From Pelecanus crispus (Eukaryota > Chordata > Aves > Pelecaniformes > Pelecanidae), in NCBI RefSeq assembly GCF_030463565.1, contig NC_134676.1:27901228-27965227 (forward strand): a stretch of DNA of 64,000 nucleotides, given 5' to 3'. The position numbers were made by a program, and so were the translations under genes. Positions 1 through 14,000 of the stretch are shown in pieces; within the stretch, counting starts at the first letter, position 1, and the number at the start of each line of letters is the position of its first letter. The notes below the pieces were generated by a model. The model saw only the letters and a list, made by a program, of their open reading frames with translations, was not told the origin of the DNA and searched no databases.

Positions 1-3000
1 GGTGAGTGAAGTGCAGTAAGTCCCTCCTTTCAAAAATGTTTACTAAAGAAAATATGCAAATAAACATAGGAAAAAAATGTGAAGGCAAAGAGATCTAAGC
101 TGAATTTCAGGGCTTTTGCACATATAATTTCCAGTGGTAGGAGTACTATTTTCTTGGTCACCCCTAGCTTGTGTTTGAGTGATAGAAAGCAGAAATCTTC
201 AGCATATTTTTCATTTCTAACTAGATGTATTCTATTCTTTGCTGGCTAGATTTGCACATACCTCTTAGAGTCAGCAAAGGTGGAGACAAAAGAAAAGGAA
301 GTGTGAAAAAAAAAGAAATTATACAAGTGGCACTGATATACAGGTTTATTCCTTACGTGACCTATAGGAAAAACATACAAGAAAAATATTCTTGGAAATA
401 TAGTTAAAATATTATTCTGAAGGAGAGAGATTTATTAGCACTTGAACAGGCAGATAAAACAACGTAAAAGTTTGGGTAGCAAAGTTTTCACCCTCCTTCT
501 CTGTGTTCTTCCCCATCTGGGACTAAGTTCTTAGTACTACATGCTTTAGGCAGCTGTAAAGCTTTATCTGCATACATGCTATGCAATTATACCAGTTATG
601 CTAGCTGACTGGATTTTTGAACTTAACAAATTTCTTGCATTTTGTGGTTCATGGAAAACATGCCAGATGTGAGTGGTATGACTTTACAAATCCACGCATT
701 TGCTGCAGGCAAGAACACATCTTTTATTTGGCTTTGCAACAATATTGATGAGCAATGAAAGATTGGAATAGGCAGTAAAAATTGTTCATTGTAAAAGAGA
801 AAAAAGAAGAGGAAAATTACATGACCATATCAGAAAAGAAACATTTAAATCAGTGTATTAAATTGTAATGAGTAAAGACTAACTAGTTGACAGTAAAACC
901 TGTGTGATTTGAAAACAGATCCCCAAGGCACCTTGATGTATAAATGGTGAGGATTGTGTGGGATATTGTCTTGGACAAGAAACACTCAGTGTTTAGGGAG
1001 GTATCAGTAAACAGGACATTATAGCAGGAGGTGGAAGTGACAAAACGCACCCTCCAGAGCTGGACACCTGTGTCTAATTAAGTGCTATTCTGCGGGAAAG
1101 GAAGCAGACACCCACAGCATGTGTTCGGCAGCATCAGTTCCTGGCAGTGGTACCACTGGCTTCTGTACCACTGTATCCCCTTCTAGCCGGTACCCAGGGT
1201 CCAAGGGAGGCTCCACACCCGCTGGAATATAAATGGAGTAGATGGATGTCAGTGCCTGGCTGAAACAAAGATTTGAAAGATTTGGTCTTAGGATGCTAAC
1301 CTGCTTCCTTATTGCTGATGGTGATTGCTCTTTCGTGTTTATAAGCCAAAAAAATGAATTATTTAAACATATATCTCAAAAAAGAACCAATAGTGATAAA
1401 ATATTTATAGATAATATGGCTCTGACAGTCTGTTCAATAATTTTCCTTTTCTGTGTTCAGGCTTCTGAGGGAAGCAGCAGTGTCCTGCCTGCCATCTCTA
1501 GCTGAGTTGAAGGGAGAAACATGGCAAGCCAATTTGAGCAGGCTGTGAGCCCTGTGGGAGGCTAATCTGGGAGAGCCATGTGCTCAGGGCCTGTGGCACC
1601 ACGTCTGCCGCTGCCTGGGCACACACTGCCCCATCCACAAGGGTGAAAAAAAACATACGTGAGAACTTCCCAACGATTGCTGCCTGTAGGATGTAATAGT
1701 GTGGCACAAAAAAGCCCCAGAGACCCCAAATTCCTAACACAAAAACCAAAACTGTTCAAGGAAAGGCAAGGACAGTCATTTTCCCAGGCTTTCTATGGAA
1801 TGGAGATGAATTTGACTCAAAGTCATTCATATTTATTTTGGTGAGGGAACACCAAGCCAGATTTCATTATAGGTTGACTTTATCAGCTCTGACCTTGATG
1901 GAGTTACATCACTGTGTGCAATGCATTTGAGCTTAGTGCTATGCTTTAAATGTCAGGCCTTGCTTTTGAAGAGAGAAGCTTGTTTGTGGTGCTACAGGCA
2001 TCACTATTATAAGGCTGGTAGCACAAAGATAAGAAACTTTATTGCCCAAAACTTTTCTGAACCTTTTTACAGGTTCTGTTTAAAATAAACACCTCCACTT
2101 TTCCAACACAACTCCAATACTTTTTCACATGCTTGTTTAGAGGAGTAATCAGTATTTCGCAGTTCAGCATGATGTTCAGATCTGGTTCCTAATGATCTCC
2201 TCCCCAACAAGCCAAATTACAACAGCCATACCTAGTTATTTTAATGCTCTCTAGTGTTCACTTGGATTATAGCATGTTATTTGTTTAGCTGCTCCAGCTC
2301 TATTAGCTATCACTAAATCATTTCTGTAGCACTTGCAAAATGCAAAATGCCATGAAAAAGCACTTAACGTGGGTCATTAATTTTAAATGTATGAGAGATA
2401 TCGTTCATTTTTTAATTTGCTCAGCCTCTTGCAAGATCAAACTGTGATCAGAGCAAAAAAGATGAAAATTATCAATACTTAATATTGCACCATGGCACAC
2501 CAAGCCCTTCTCTTTCCGCCCCCAGCTCTCGGAGAGCTCTGGTGCGGAGCTGTAGCAGGTTATCTACCAGCTGGCTCGTAATCTCTTTCCATTTCTGGAT
2601 CCCATCTCCCAAGTAGGGAGAGATGCAGTGGCCTGATCCAATTTGCGTGATGTAAAACGTCACGAACACATCTTGCAGCCATGCTCACATTTCTGGCTAG
2701 GATTCAACTAAATAAAGAAACAAAGCTAACAGCCAGCAGACCATTCTTTGACTGCAGTCAAGCTGCACGGAGCAGTTTACAAGGCAGATGCATGCCTGGC
2801 ATTAACTGATAAATTGCTTCTAGCAGGAATGGACCAGTCCCTGCAAAATCCTTGCCATGCTAAATTAAGCAACCCTTCCTCTGTGAAGTAAGTTATACCA
2901 GTGACAGCCGCTGTTTGAGGTGTTTTGCCAACAGAAACCACACTGATTAAAAATCTTGCACCTGCTAATATTGCTACAACATGAAGCTAGCGTATCTGGA

Positions 3001-3892
3001 ACGTTAGCAAGCTTTCTCATGTGGGTTTAGTGCCTGACACCTCCTCACCTATAAATGTTATTTGGCACAAGTTTGTTAGCTTCCTTCATACAGAAAATGA
3101 TGCAGCTTAACCCTGACATTATGAAAAAAAATAAAGAATGAGGAAGAGAAGGTATGGGTGAAACAGCATGTAACATCAACGGGTTTCGGTTCTTTTGGTA
3201 AGATTTTCACTCCTTCCCCCTGAAACAAGCAGTTCATTTTCTTTCCCAGCTAGCAGTGCAAGGGTGCATCAAGCATGAAGAGGTGGTTAGCTTTTCCTGT
3301 TAGCTTAAGCATGTCAGGAAAAATGGCAGTATTTATCTGGTTCAGCTTCCTCGAAAAGCTACCACATTGTGCTTTGCTGCATGGCCATGCTCAGCGGTTA
3401 TAACCTGTTTTGCAAATGCTGTTTTGTGTCCGAGTTCAGCTCCATAAACTGCTGCTGCTTGAGGAGGTCCTGCCTTTCCTCTTGCCATCAAATACAGCAG
3501 CAAAAGCAGATACTGAGAACTGTGGCACGTTCCAACTAACTGGTTGCACAGAAATGCCAAATTCAGTAAGAGCTGAGCTGCTGTTGCTTTGGTACAAGAT
3601 TCCTCAGTCACGCAGCGGTTTGCTTATTTTTGCAACCCAATCAGGCTGAAGCCTCGAAAAATACAAACAGAAAGCAGAGGTGTGACACTAGCTGTGGGAC
3701 CTTAAAGGAGGGAATAACTGTTACTACTTCGTTTGCTATGAAAAGGTGGTATTTACTGTATGTTTTATCAAGTACTACGCTGTGTGGCAACTGACTTGTT
3801 AATCACCTCTCTATATGTAGCAGAAATATGCATTTGCAGGCTAGCAAGAAGCACTTGCAGAGCATCAATATGAGTAGGTTGCCTACACATGT
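1..3892. other. Left flank, no gene recognised
   Basis: AT-rich non-coding sequence. Open frames here are short (under about 90 codons), lack recognisable family motifs, and several rely on non-ATG starts. I see no exon with convincing splice sites and no clear transposon. A GTGAGT donor-like string occurs at the very first bases, but the preceding sequence is outside the window, so it cannot be tied to an exon. By comparison with human synteny, F2RL1 would be expected further to the left. Confidence 0.6.
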
Positions 3893-4720
3893 ACCATTGA
3901 ATGGTTTGGGTTGGAAGGGGCCTTTAAAGATCTTCTAATCCAACCCCCCGTGCCATGGGCCCAGACATCTTTCACTAAATCAAGTTGCTGAAAAACCCCA
4001 TCCAACTTGACCTTGAACACTTCAGGGACAGGGATATCCAGAACTTCTCCAGAGGGGCAACCTGTTCCAGTGTCTCACCACCCTCATCATAAAAAAATTC
4101 ATCCCGATCTAAACCCCCTCTTTCAGTTCAAAATCATTACCTCTTGTCCTGTCACTACAGGCCCTGGTAAAAAGTATCTGTCTGTATTTCTTACAAGCCC
4201 CCCTTATATATTGAAAGGCCACAATAAGGTCTGCCTGGAGCCTTCTCATCTCCAGGCTGAACAGCCCCAACTCTCTCAGCCTTTCCTCACAGGAGAGGTG
4301 CTCCAGCCCTCTGATTATTTTTGTGGCCCTCCTCTAGACCCACTCCAACAGGTCCATGTCTTTCCTGTGTTTGGGGCCCCAGAGCTGGACGCAGTGCTCC
4401 AGGTGAGGTCTCACCAGAGCAGAGTAGAGGGGCAGAATCACCTCCCTCGACCTGCTGGCCACGCTTCTTTTGATGCAGCCCAGGATACGGTTGGCTTTCT
4501 GGGCTGCAAGCGCACATTGCCAGCTCATATCCAGCTTTTCATCCAGCAGTACCCCCAAGTCCTTCTCCGCAGGGCTGCTCTCAATCCCTTCATCCCCCAG
4601 CCTGTCTTGATACTAGGGGTTGCCCCAGCCCAGCTGCAGGACCTGGCACTTGGCCTTATTGAACTTCATGAGGTTCACATGGGCCCACCCCTCAAGCCTG
4701 TAAACAGTTGTGTTTTCAAA
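3893..4720 (-). mobile_element. CR1 LINE 3' fragment (about 830 bp)
   Basis: Read on the minus strand this is a 5'-truncated CR1 retrotransposon. It starts in the reverse-transcriptase C-terminal region (residues resembling [13 protein letters not shown]), continues through the typical 3' untranslated region (GEERLRELGLF-like stretch, then the LEQVAPLEKF region), and ends near the CCTTCCAACCC terminal signature at the low-coordinate end. Several frameshifts and stops show it is dead. It is ordinary avian interspersed repeat DNA about 2 kb beyond the F2R 3' end. Confidence 0.93.
4334..4558 (-). pseudogene. CR1 ORF2 reverse-transcriptase C-terminal remnant
   Basis: A 74-codon open stretch contains the motifs [32 protein letters not shown] and [19 protein letters not shown], characteristic of the C-terminus of the CR1 ORF2 polymerase. 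It lies inside the CR1 fragment at 3893..4720. The polymerase core and endonuclease domains are missing, and the frame is broken downstream of the VWxPK-like motif, so it cannot encode a working protein. Confidence 0.9.
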
Positions 4721-6599
4721 CATGCTTAGGCAACATAAAAATACTTTCTAAAGGCAACTTCAGCACTTTAGCTAGTTACCAGGAAGTCTAGTTAGATTTC
4801 TAAGTCCTTTTTACTGAGGGTTCTGTGCTGTAGCAGCCTTTCCTGGTTTAGCTTTTTTTTTTTCTTCTTAATTTGTGTGAAAGCCAGAATTGTCAGCAAA
4901 CTAACTTCAGCAGTGTGTACAGCAAAGCTCAGATACTGGTTTACAAACATGTGTAAAATCTTTTTTAGTCGTTCTTATTCAGGATCTTTGTTGATGCTCT
5001 TAGCCATGAGGATAAACAGTTGTGTTCACCCCTCTCATTTTTTCACCATACAATGTAGGAAGAAGTTGCTCCTGTGCAAATGTTCTTGCGCACATAGAAG
5101 TTACAAGAGAACCACTCAACCACAGAGCAAAACGAAGTAAATAATTGCTATGACTGCTGAGCTGTTTTCCACGTACCGTTCCTTCCCTCCTAACATGTAA
5201 TACTGCCCCTTGCAAAGCCGCTTAGACAGTCTCTTTTGGCTACCTGAAAAATAAACCACTATCATGAAATAATACACTGAAAGAAATCCCAGCTATGTAA
5301 TAGATCTAAAAAACAGTCCCCCAGCCTGTAAATACAGGAAGCACAGAGGTAATTTTTGCTGCCAGCAACAAGTGGATGTCCATAGTTTTAAGATGCATTT
5401 GGATTTTGCTGAAAACCAAACCCAGCCCTAGTATGATATTAAGGAAAATGAGAATGTCTCTGATATGTCTCATAAACGTTTGTGGGGTTTTAGCCTTACA
5501 AACTCACTCTATACATATTTAATGCTCAGGTACTTAGAAAGTGGCAAATACTTGAGAACAGAAGTCTCGAGAGACCCTGGTAATGCAATACTTAATTATG
5601 CTGAAGACCTTTAAGGAACAGACACAAACTAACAAGACATCATGGTTAGAAAGACGTTTGTCACTGTCACACTGTGTGCAGAAAGATTTTCTTGCAACTT
5701 GTGCTGGACTGAAGGCAGCTTTTATCCATCGCTGTACTTCTTGGCAGATTCCTATGGCAAATCCTACATTAACCAAATTCCTGTTTAATTTTGTTTCCAT
5801 TTTTGTATATGGTCCTATTACCTAAACATTCATTTCTAAAACTGATTTCCTGTTATTTGGCTTTAGCATCCTTTGTAGTAAAAGAATGCTACACAGAATG
5901 AAGTTAGCTATTGGGCTCTATACCACAGCAATTTTAGTAGACGTGGACACAATGTAAAATGTAAAAAACATCCAGAGTTGGCAGGGATAAGGGTTATTTC
6001 CAAGTCCTAAGCATGTGCATGAAGATTAATCATGTACAAGAAAGCGCACATTTGCAAACTGCATAACAAGATGATGAATATGTCCTTTTCAGTGTATCTT
6101 CTGGAGAGCTATTCAGCGTTGATTTATTGTGAAATAAAATTTCACAATTTTTTGTGAAATTAATTGTGAAAAATACCACATTCCTAACCAAGATGCCTAG
6201 CATACACTAATGGTAGGAACACCAAAACAAAAGCTAGTTCCAGCTGCTGAGAATTATCTCCCCTGACGCATTACACCAATCAACAGCTGGTTTTCATTTG
6301 CTCACGTTCCTAAAACCATACTGTCTTGAAGTGGAATATATAAAAATGTAAAATAAACTGTTTCAGGGTCCAAGATGCAAAATAATGCTAGGAAAATGAA
6401 GTTTACAGGTAATTCCAGAAATAATGACAAATAGGAAAAAAAAAAGCCTGGAAAGATATTTTCGCTTTCTTCAGGAAGCACTGGATAGATGGTGTGGTTC
6501 CATAGGTAAGAATTAAATCAACCTGATACAGTTCCAAATCCTAAAATGGGATTTCATAAAACCCCTGCAATAAACTGAAGTAACAATGCAAAGGATTTG
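4721..6599. other. Non-coding stretch downstream of F2R
   Basis: No gene or well-defined repeat is seen. The sequence is AT-rich, with a short TTTGTGAAATT-type inverted/direct repetition near 6120-6175. Part of it may belong to a longer alternative F2R 3' UTR, because further TTTATT strings (AATAAA on the minus strand) occur near 6121. Confidence 0.5.
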
Positions 6600-6613
6600 T
6601 CTGAAAAAAGCAG

Positions 6614-6619
6614 TTTATT
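6614..6619 (-). terminator. F2R: Candidate F2R poly(A) signal (AATAAA)
   Basis: TTTATT on the plus strand reads AATAAA on the minus strand, about 240 nt past the F2R stop codon. It would give a short 3' UTR. Other AATAAA strings further on could be used for longer isoforms, so the choice is inferred from position only. Confidence 0.5.
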
Positions 6620-6856
6620 TGAAAAACACTCAAAAACTATTCTTAAGACATTACTTTTCCCCTGTACGTTAACCTATTTACATAAACTATATATACATAT
6701 ACAAAGTTATAATCTGAATTTTGCATTACTATAATGAATCCATAGAACTATGTATTGTACAACAACTTGGTTTAAGGTTTTGCATCTCTGGGATATGATA
6801 CGGTCTTTTTTTGTCTGAAATTGTCTAAAAATTAAACATGTGTAAGACACGTTATC

Positions 6857-8052
6857 TCAATGCATTGCTAGTAATTTCCTGTAGACACTGTTATTCACAT
6901 TAGTAGAGCACGTAGCCCTTCTACTAGTGGTAGACATTGACTGGCCACTGCTGTTACTACTGTTGGGATCGAAAGCCTCTTTACAATGGAAGAGACTGAA
7001 AAGTTGTCTCTGATACTGAGAAGAAGCATAATAGTAAATAAAAGGGTCAATGCAACAGCTAACGCTGCTGACACAAACACAGAGTAGATAAGCAAAGTAG
7101 AGATACTCTAAGCTGTTGTCATAATAAAAATGGATATAATGAATTAATAGGAGGACATTCGTTGGTCCGAAGCAAATAACAAAGACAGAAAAAACAGCCA
7201 CACACAAGAGCAAGGCACGTGTCTTCTTATTTTGTTGTGCAACAATGGTAGAAGAACTAAGACATCGAATGATACACACGTAACAGACAGTAGAAATTAT
7301 AAATGGCACTACAAAAAACACAGAAGAGAAGATGGAGAAGAAGTGGAGGTAATAGCCGTGAAGTTCAGATTCATTTAGCACATCATGGCAAGTAGTTATA
7401 TTTAACTTGGGTATTTTCACTGTTTGCTCTCTGATGAGAAAAGGTATAACCCCAGTTATTGCTACAAGCCATATGATGAAACAAATCAGCGAGGCACGTG
7501 TTAATGTACGCCACCCAAGAGACTGCATGGGATACACCACTGCTAAGAAGCGATCGAAGCTTATACTTGTCATAAGCATTATTGAACAGTACATGTTACA
7601 GTAGAAGGCAGCAGTGATGAAACGGCACATTTGAGGGCCAAAAACCCAGTCGTTTCCAGAAAAGTGATAAGCAATCTTAAAAGGAAGCACGCTTACAAAC
7701 AAGACATCTGCAAGGGCCAAATTCAGCATGTATATTACAGCTGGCTTTTCAATTTTCATTTTTTTCAGAAACACGAGTATCGCTGTAATGTTCAGAGGGA
7801 GACTCAGCACAAGCACTAAGGTGTAAACTGAAGGAACAAAACGCGTCAGCCATGGGCTAGTGAGGTATCTTGCTGTTTGCAATGACACTGTTCGTTGTTC
7901 ACGTAGGGCTGATCCAGTCTGATTGGTGGCTCCTGATCCGGCTTCTGAGTCATTTTCAGTATCACCTTCAGTAGGTATAAGGTCATCCCGGTGATTTCGG
8001 AGAGAGAATACAAAACTTCTTCCCTGTGGTATGCTACTGTTATATGGGAAAC
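6857..8052 (-). CDS. F2R: F2R exon 2 (receptor body)
   Basis: The acceptor TTTTTCAG lies just before 8052, and the exon continues the split Gly31 codon from exon 1. It encodes residues 31-428, from just before the thrombin site through all seven membrane helices and the cytoplasmic tail, ending with the stop TGA/TAA-type codon at 6857..6859. The two-exon layout, with a short signal-peptide exon and a single large receptor exon, is the standard one for PAR genes. Confidence 0.96.
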
Positions 8053-11000
8053 CTGAAAAATAAGAAAGTATAAAGATTAATAAGCAAATATTTACATGCT
8101 ATGGGGAAGCAAAAACATCTGTCAGAAAGGAAAGCTAAGATCATATTAGCAACACAAAATAATGTTAATTCCTGATTCAAAGTACAGACTGCCCACAGAT
8201 GTTAGTCCAGCCCTTTTTGGTTTAGCTCCTGTCACAAATTTGGGTAAGATGTCCTCCTTTGTCCCCTATCTCTTAGCTAAGAGAAGCTTTTTAAAATGGG
8301 CTCAAGCTGCACCAAGGGAGTTTTAGATTGGCTATTAGGAAAAATTTCTTCACGGAAAGGGTAGTCAAGCATTGGAACAGGCTGCCCAGAGAGGTGGTGG
8401 AGTCACCATCCCTGGAAGCGTTCAAAAAACGGGTAGATGTGGCACTTCAGGACATGGTTTAGTCTAGTCTACCCTTGATTGGTTTAGTGTGGATTTGGTA
8501 GTGTAGGTTAATGGTTGGACTGGATGATCTTAAAGGTCTTTTCCAACCTAAACGATTCTATGATTCTATTCTATGATTTTAAGGACCCAATCTCATCTAT
8601 GTTCTCTTTGGGCTACTTCAACACAAATAAAACAGTAAATTTGGCACCCTTGAACTTTGTCAGGCCCTTCATACAGTTTGTAAGAAATGAGGTGCTGGGA
8701 TGAATACTGATACTCATACACAAATTTCGCCTTAGAAGTACTCATCACCAAAGTAACAAAAAGTTAAAGTGCAATTAAAACACCAAATTACTGAGATATT
8801 TCTCTGTGCTCCGGAGACATCCTACTCAACCTGACAGCTGCCATCAAGACAGATGGCAGAAGTCTGCATGCAGTTTTCAAGGTGGACATGCATGAAGCTT
8901 TTGCGTGCATCAGACAGGTAGCCACAGATTGCACTGCAACATTTCCCCAGTTCTACTTATCCTACCCCACAGTATGCATCATTCAGGACAACATGTGTCC
9001 AGTGTGCCCTCGGGGCACTTTTGAAACCTGCCAGCAGGGTCTCCTGCAGCACTGTTTGGTGGCTGTGACTGATAAGAAAAGTGTCAGGACAGGTTATCTC
9101 TGCTTTTTGAACGTAGCTGTAATGAGTTAGGAAATTAGTGTTACAAAGTGTTGAATGTGTGGTATGGGTTTATTTATGTAAAAAACCCGACAATCAATTA
9201 AACGAGCTTCTTTAGACATTATTTCAGAAAAGCTGTTTGTAGGAAGACTTATTTTGGAAGACTGTCATTTTCAGCTTTGGCTTAATCTAGTTAGGCTTAG
9301 GATAATTCAAACATATTATGGGCAGACAGAAGTGACAGAGTTAACACTACTTAAGTAATCATTCATCTACTTAGCTGTGCAACTGATCCTTTGTTGAATC
9401 CTAGACAACTAAAATAAGAATGAAGGTGTGTTAGCTTAAATCAGTAAGCTGAAAGTACATAGGCATGATTCACCCGTCTAAAATGCTATTCATTGGAAGC
9501 AATTATTTGTTCTACAGTAATTCAAACCATTTTTTATGCAGATGAGAACAAAAGCATGTGACAGTTACCTCCCTACGTGCATAGGCTGTGCCAGAAGGGC
9601 CCTGCCCAGCTTGAATTTTGGTGAAATTCAGACATGAATGTGGGGGGAGATCAGAGGATTGGTGGGATTTTTCCTCTGTAGGCCAGAAAAAAAGATGCTG
9701 GATGAGAATTTGAGCCTGGGAGCTTGTTGCATAGACTGCATAGGAACCATTTAGTACTTACACTGAAACACAACTGCACAAAAGTATGTGAGATTCAGTG
9801 TTTGCACAGAAGGGCATTACATCCATTTATACAAGGGTCTATTCTGCCATCCGAAGGAGAACACTAACAAAATGCAAAACTATAGATCCTTAATCTTTAA
9901 CCTTACTTTAAAAGTTTAGTCCAAGCAGTTGGATGACTCAAGGAGTCAGCTCCTAGTTTCAGCAGTTCAGGTGCAGCACAAGTTATATTTAACACCTCTA
10001 ACTTCAGCCTGTGGCCAACAGTGGCCGAATGGTTAGGCGATTTCCAGTACTTAATGATCATTGCAATAGAAATCTGTCACAACTGACACCATCAGTATTC
10101 ACCTCTTCTGGGAGGATTGTAATTATACTTGAATAAAAAAACCTAATTTCTCATGCCCAAAGGCAAGTCTCCATGGTAAAAACGTCAGTAAGAGTGACTG
10201 TCCTAGTTTCAGCTGGGATAGAGTTAATTTTCTTCCCAGTAGCTAGCACAGTGCTGTGTTTTGGATTTAGTATGAGAATAATGCTGATAACTCACTGATG
10301 TTTTAGTTGTTGCTAAGTACTGCTAATGCTAGTCAAGGACTTTTTAGCTTCCCATGCTCTGCCAGGTGCACAAGAAGCTGGGAGGGGGCACAGCCAGGAC
10401 ACCTGACCCAAACTGGCCAAAGGGCTATTCCATACCATGTGACATCATGCTTAGTATATAAACTAGGGGCATTTGGCTGGGGGACAATGATCACTGCTCA
10501 GGGACTAGTTGGGCATCAGTCAGCGGGTCGTGAGCAACGGCATTGTGCATCACTTGCTTTGTATATTCTTTTATCATTATTCTCTCTTCCTCTGCTGTCC
10601 TGTTAAACTGCCTTTATCTCAACCCACAGGTTTTACTTTCCCCCCCCCGTCAATTCTCTCCCCCATCCTACTGGGGGGCAAGGCGAGCGGGTGAGCAAGA
10701 GGCTGTGTGGTGCTTAGTTGCTAACTGGGGTTAACCACAACAGTGACAAAAAAGCTTGAACAGTACCTCTGCTATCTCCAGTATGTGCAAGTCTTATGAA
10801 TTCAAGACTTTGAGTGCTGTGAATATATATTTCTTCCACTGACATTTCTCAAATGAAAAATTTCTGAAATGGGAGACAATGACAATCCTAGTCCCCAAAG
10901 GTCTACATGTCCTTCTTGGGCTCTCCACCACTGAAGAACAGCATGGAGAACCAAATGAAGAGGTGACATGGTTTCATGTGAGGAAGGCATGTTTTTGGAG

Positions 11001-14000
11001 AATTGGACAGGGTAAACCTGTGTCTGGAGTCAGGAACTGTGTTGCCCAGATGACCTCTGCATGGCACGGTAGCCGAGGTGCTTTTAGCAAGCACCTCTCT
11101 CATGCCAGTATCCCTGAACTTTGAAGGCTTTGCCTGTGCTGCCTCATCTGAGCTAGCAGTGCTGCAGGGAAGCCACAGAGGAAGTGCTGCAGTGCCTCAC
11201 TTCTTGCGGACTAGTGAGCAAACCAGCCAGACATACGGACCCTCAATGATTGAGGTTAAATCACTTAACATGGTAGCGGTTTGTGTAACCTAACCCATTT
11301 CTCGTCAGTGACTCCTAACTTAGAACAGTATGAAAATACGCTAAAGGAAAAAAAAATGATTGGGCCAGTTACCTTTCATCGACTACTGACCTTTGTCTTA
11401 GCTGTTGCTTATAGTTACTCAAACATTGCTTATCATTTTAATTACATATTGAATTCTTGGAGCTAACTTATTTACAGCTTTCTTAGATGAAAAGTTCTAG
11501 AGTCTGCACTACTCCATTATCAAACTTTTCTAAAAGTAGAATCCTATTACAGGAATGCAAGACATTTCATAAATAATTTTAGTTTACTTAAAATTCTCTG
11601 GTATAATACTTTAACTTCATGAAAACTACATGTTCTTTGAATAACAAAAGACTTTCTAAGTTCAGAGCTGAACTCAGTCTTGATGCTGTTAACATCTCCA
11701 TGCTGTGTCCTGTGCTCAGTCCATGTCTCCAACTTGAACTTCGATGACATGACATACTACTTGAAAGCCAGTTCTATGGGAAAATGCAGTGAGACCTCAA
11801 ACTTCCTGTTTCTTTGCCACTTGATAATATAGAGTGGGAATTTAAACTTTCCTTATGGAATTCAATTTAATTTTAATTTAAAAGATTGTTAGCCACTTAT
11901 CAGTTCTTTTCCTTTGCAGAACTGCTTGTATATTTGTATTGCACAGCCTCTGTGTATTATTAGAAAAAACAACAGTGCACTTCATGCTTTCTGAAACAGA
12001 AAGGAAGATAGTTACTGCCCTCAGGTTCCGGATTCCTTTTGTGTCAGTGTTTATTTGAAAAAGCTCATGATCAGAGATTTATACACAGAAGAGAAGGGGA
12101 TGAACTGATGTCCTATTTTTTTCAAAACATCTTAATAAAACTTGACAATAAACATGAAGGCCAGTAATGGGAAACCGGCATTACTTATAAGCTGGGATAG
12201 TACAAGACAGCCAATACAGTAGCTCTACAGGAAAGATATTAGAATTACTCTTACATAGCTACAGCTATACCAGAATCTGCCAATGACCCTTTCTAGCTGT
12301 TTTAAAGCTGTAGATACGATTTGCCTCTAAAATATGTTTCACTACAGCTTAAGTAATTTTTAATAATACAAATAATCTGTTAGGACAACAGAGGTAAAGC
12401 TTGTATAATGATTGTAAATGTTCAGTCATCCTGTTTTTGCTAGGCTGTCACCCGATCAGTTTGGAAGAGGTCAAACCTGGTGGATTACTATTTTTATGAC
12501 TAATAGTATTCTCATTGCTGATATGACAAACTTAACACTGTGTCAAATCACTTGTAAAATATCAATAGGTATGACAGAACAGGACTAAGAAACTAAGAAC
12601 AAAGAAAGGGCCGGATAAAGCATTGAGGTTTTATCCTTATGGAGTGCAGTCAGGACACTGAACAATCTATATATAGTCTTTCCTTTTCTTCCAATAAGGA
12701 CTTTGAAAGGAAAAATTACGTAGAATCAGCACAATACTCAAATTACCTGAAGTTTTCCTTCACTGTCTATGGTCTTTGCACTGATTCTCCAACAAGGACA
12801 TAGAGAAATGATGTAGAAAGCTCAGTAAGTTTGGGATTGTTTAACAATTTATTCTGTGCTGTTTTCCATCAAGCACTACATATTGTCGATCTCACAATCA
12901 GCATATGCATATTCTGCCTACCCTGAAAGACACTGCTTAGACACTGCTTTTTTTTTTTTTTTTTTTTTTACACAGAGCTATTTCATAATTTCCTTTCATA
13001 TGCAAGTGGCTACTGTGCACACTGTTCTGTGAAAGAAGAAGTAGAGAGCAAAAAATGTAATGGCTTCAACCAATCTTAAAAAGCATCTTGAGCCCCAGAA
13101 GAAAATTTTCATGTATTGCTGTAGACCCATAAATCTGGACAGGATGTTACAAACCAGCCATGCTCATATCCCAGGGGGTGTTTTTGTGAGGTGGAAAACT
13201 AAAGATTAGGCTCCTACTCATGCCAATTAGGTATGTTCCGTATGTGCTGCTGGACAACTATAAATACTGATTTCTGGGCATTACTGATGACAGCTGCACC
13301 CATACCACTGACTCATAATAAAAAGTCAGTTCCTCTTATCTCCCCTTTGTATAATCCACAGTGATAAGCATCTAGAATCTGAATTACCCAGTGCCCCATA
13401 GATTAGGTACTCACAGGCAGAATCTTAAGTGCGTGCCAGACATGTTTATCAACAAGGTAAGACACAATCTTGTAGGACAGATGACAATTACTGGCTTTTG
13501 TAAAAATAAATATGGTATGGCCTTCAAAAATATTCTTTAGCCCAGATCTCCATTTGTACAGAATTTGTTATTGTATTACATGAGTGAGGTAGTAACAATT
13601 TGAACACATTTTCCTAAAGTATTGTTTTCTTGCAACCAGATCTCTCTCCTTTTTGCTTTCCTTTCTCAACCACTTCCACCACAGGTGCTGGCTTCAAGCA
13701 ATGATAACATCTCCCTATCCAGCTGTCAGTGTCCCAATGCAGTAAAGTCCAGGCAGGCTGAGATCTCAGCCAGCCTCCTCAGCAGCACTCCGCTGGCTAA
13801 TCTGCAAGCACCTAGCACCAACCACTGCCAAGCCATTGTTTTTTCACCCACCTGCAGGTCAATAAGGTGAGAACCATGCACATTGAAGGACCAAGGGAAA
13901 AGCTAGGGGGAGAAGCCACAGGTGCACGGGCAGAGCACACCTGAGGATGCAGCAGCGCACAGGCGATGGGAATTAAGTACACGGTGGTGGAAACAATGAA

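Noticed and set aside
1-12. Splice-donor-like GGTGAGTGA at the window start
   Set aside because: The preceding bases are outside the window and no downstream exon was recognised; a chance match cannot be excluded.
4007-4729. 240-codon plus-strand open frame
   Set aside because: It is the reverse complement of the CR1 LINE fragment, and its translation has no relation to known proteins.
7407-7819. Plus-strand open frames across the F2R receptor exon
   Set aside because: They are antisense shadows of the F2R coding sequence with no independent motifs.
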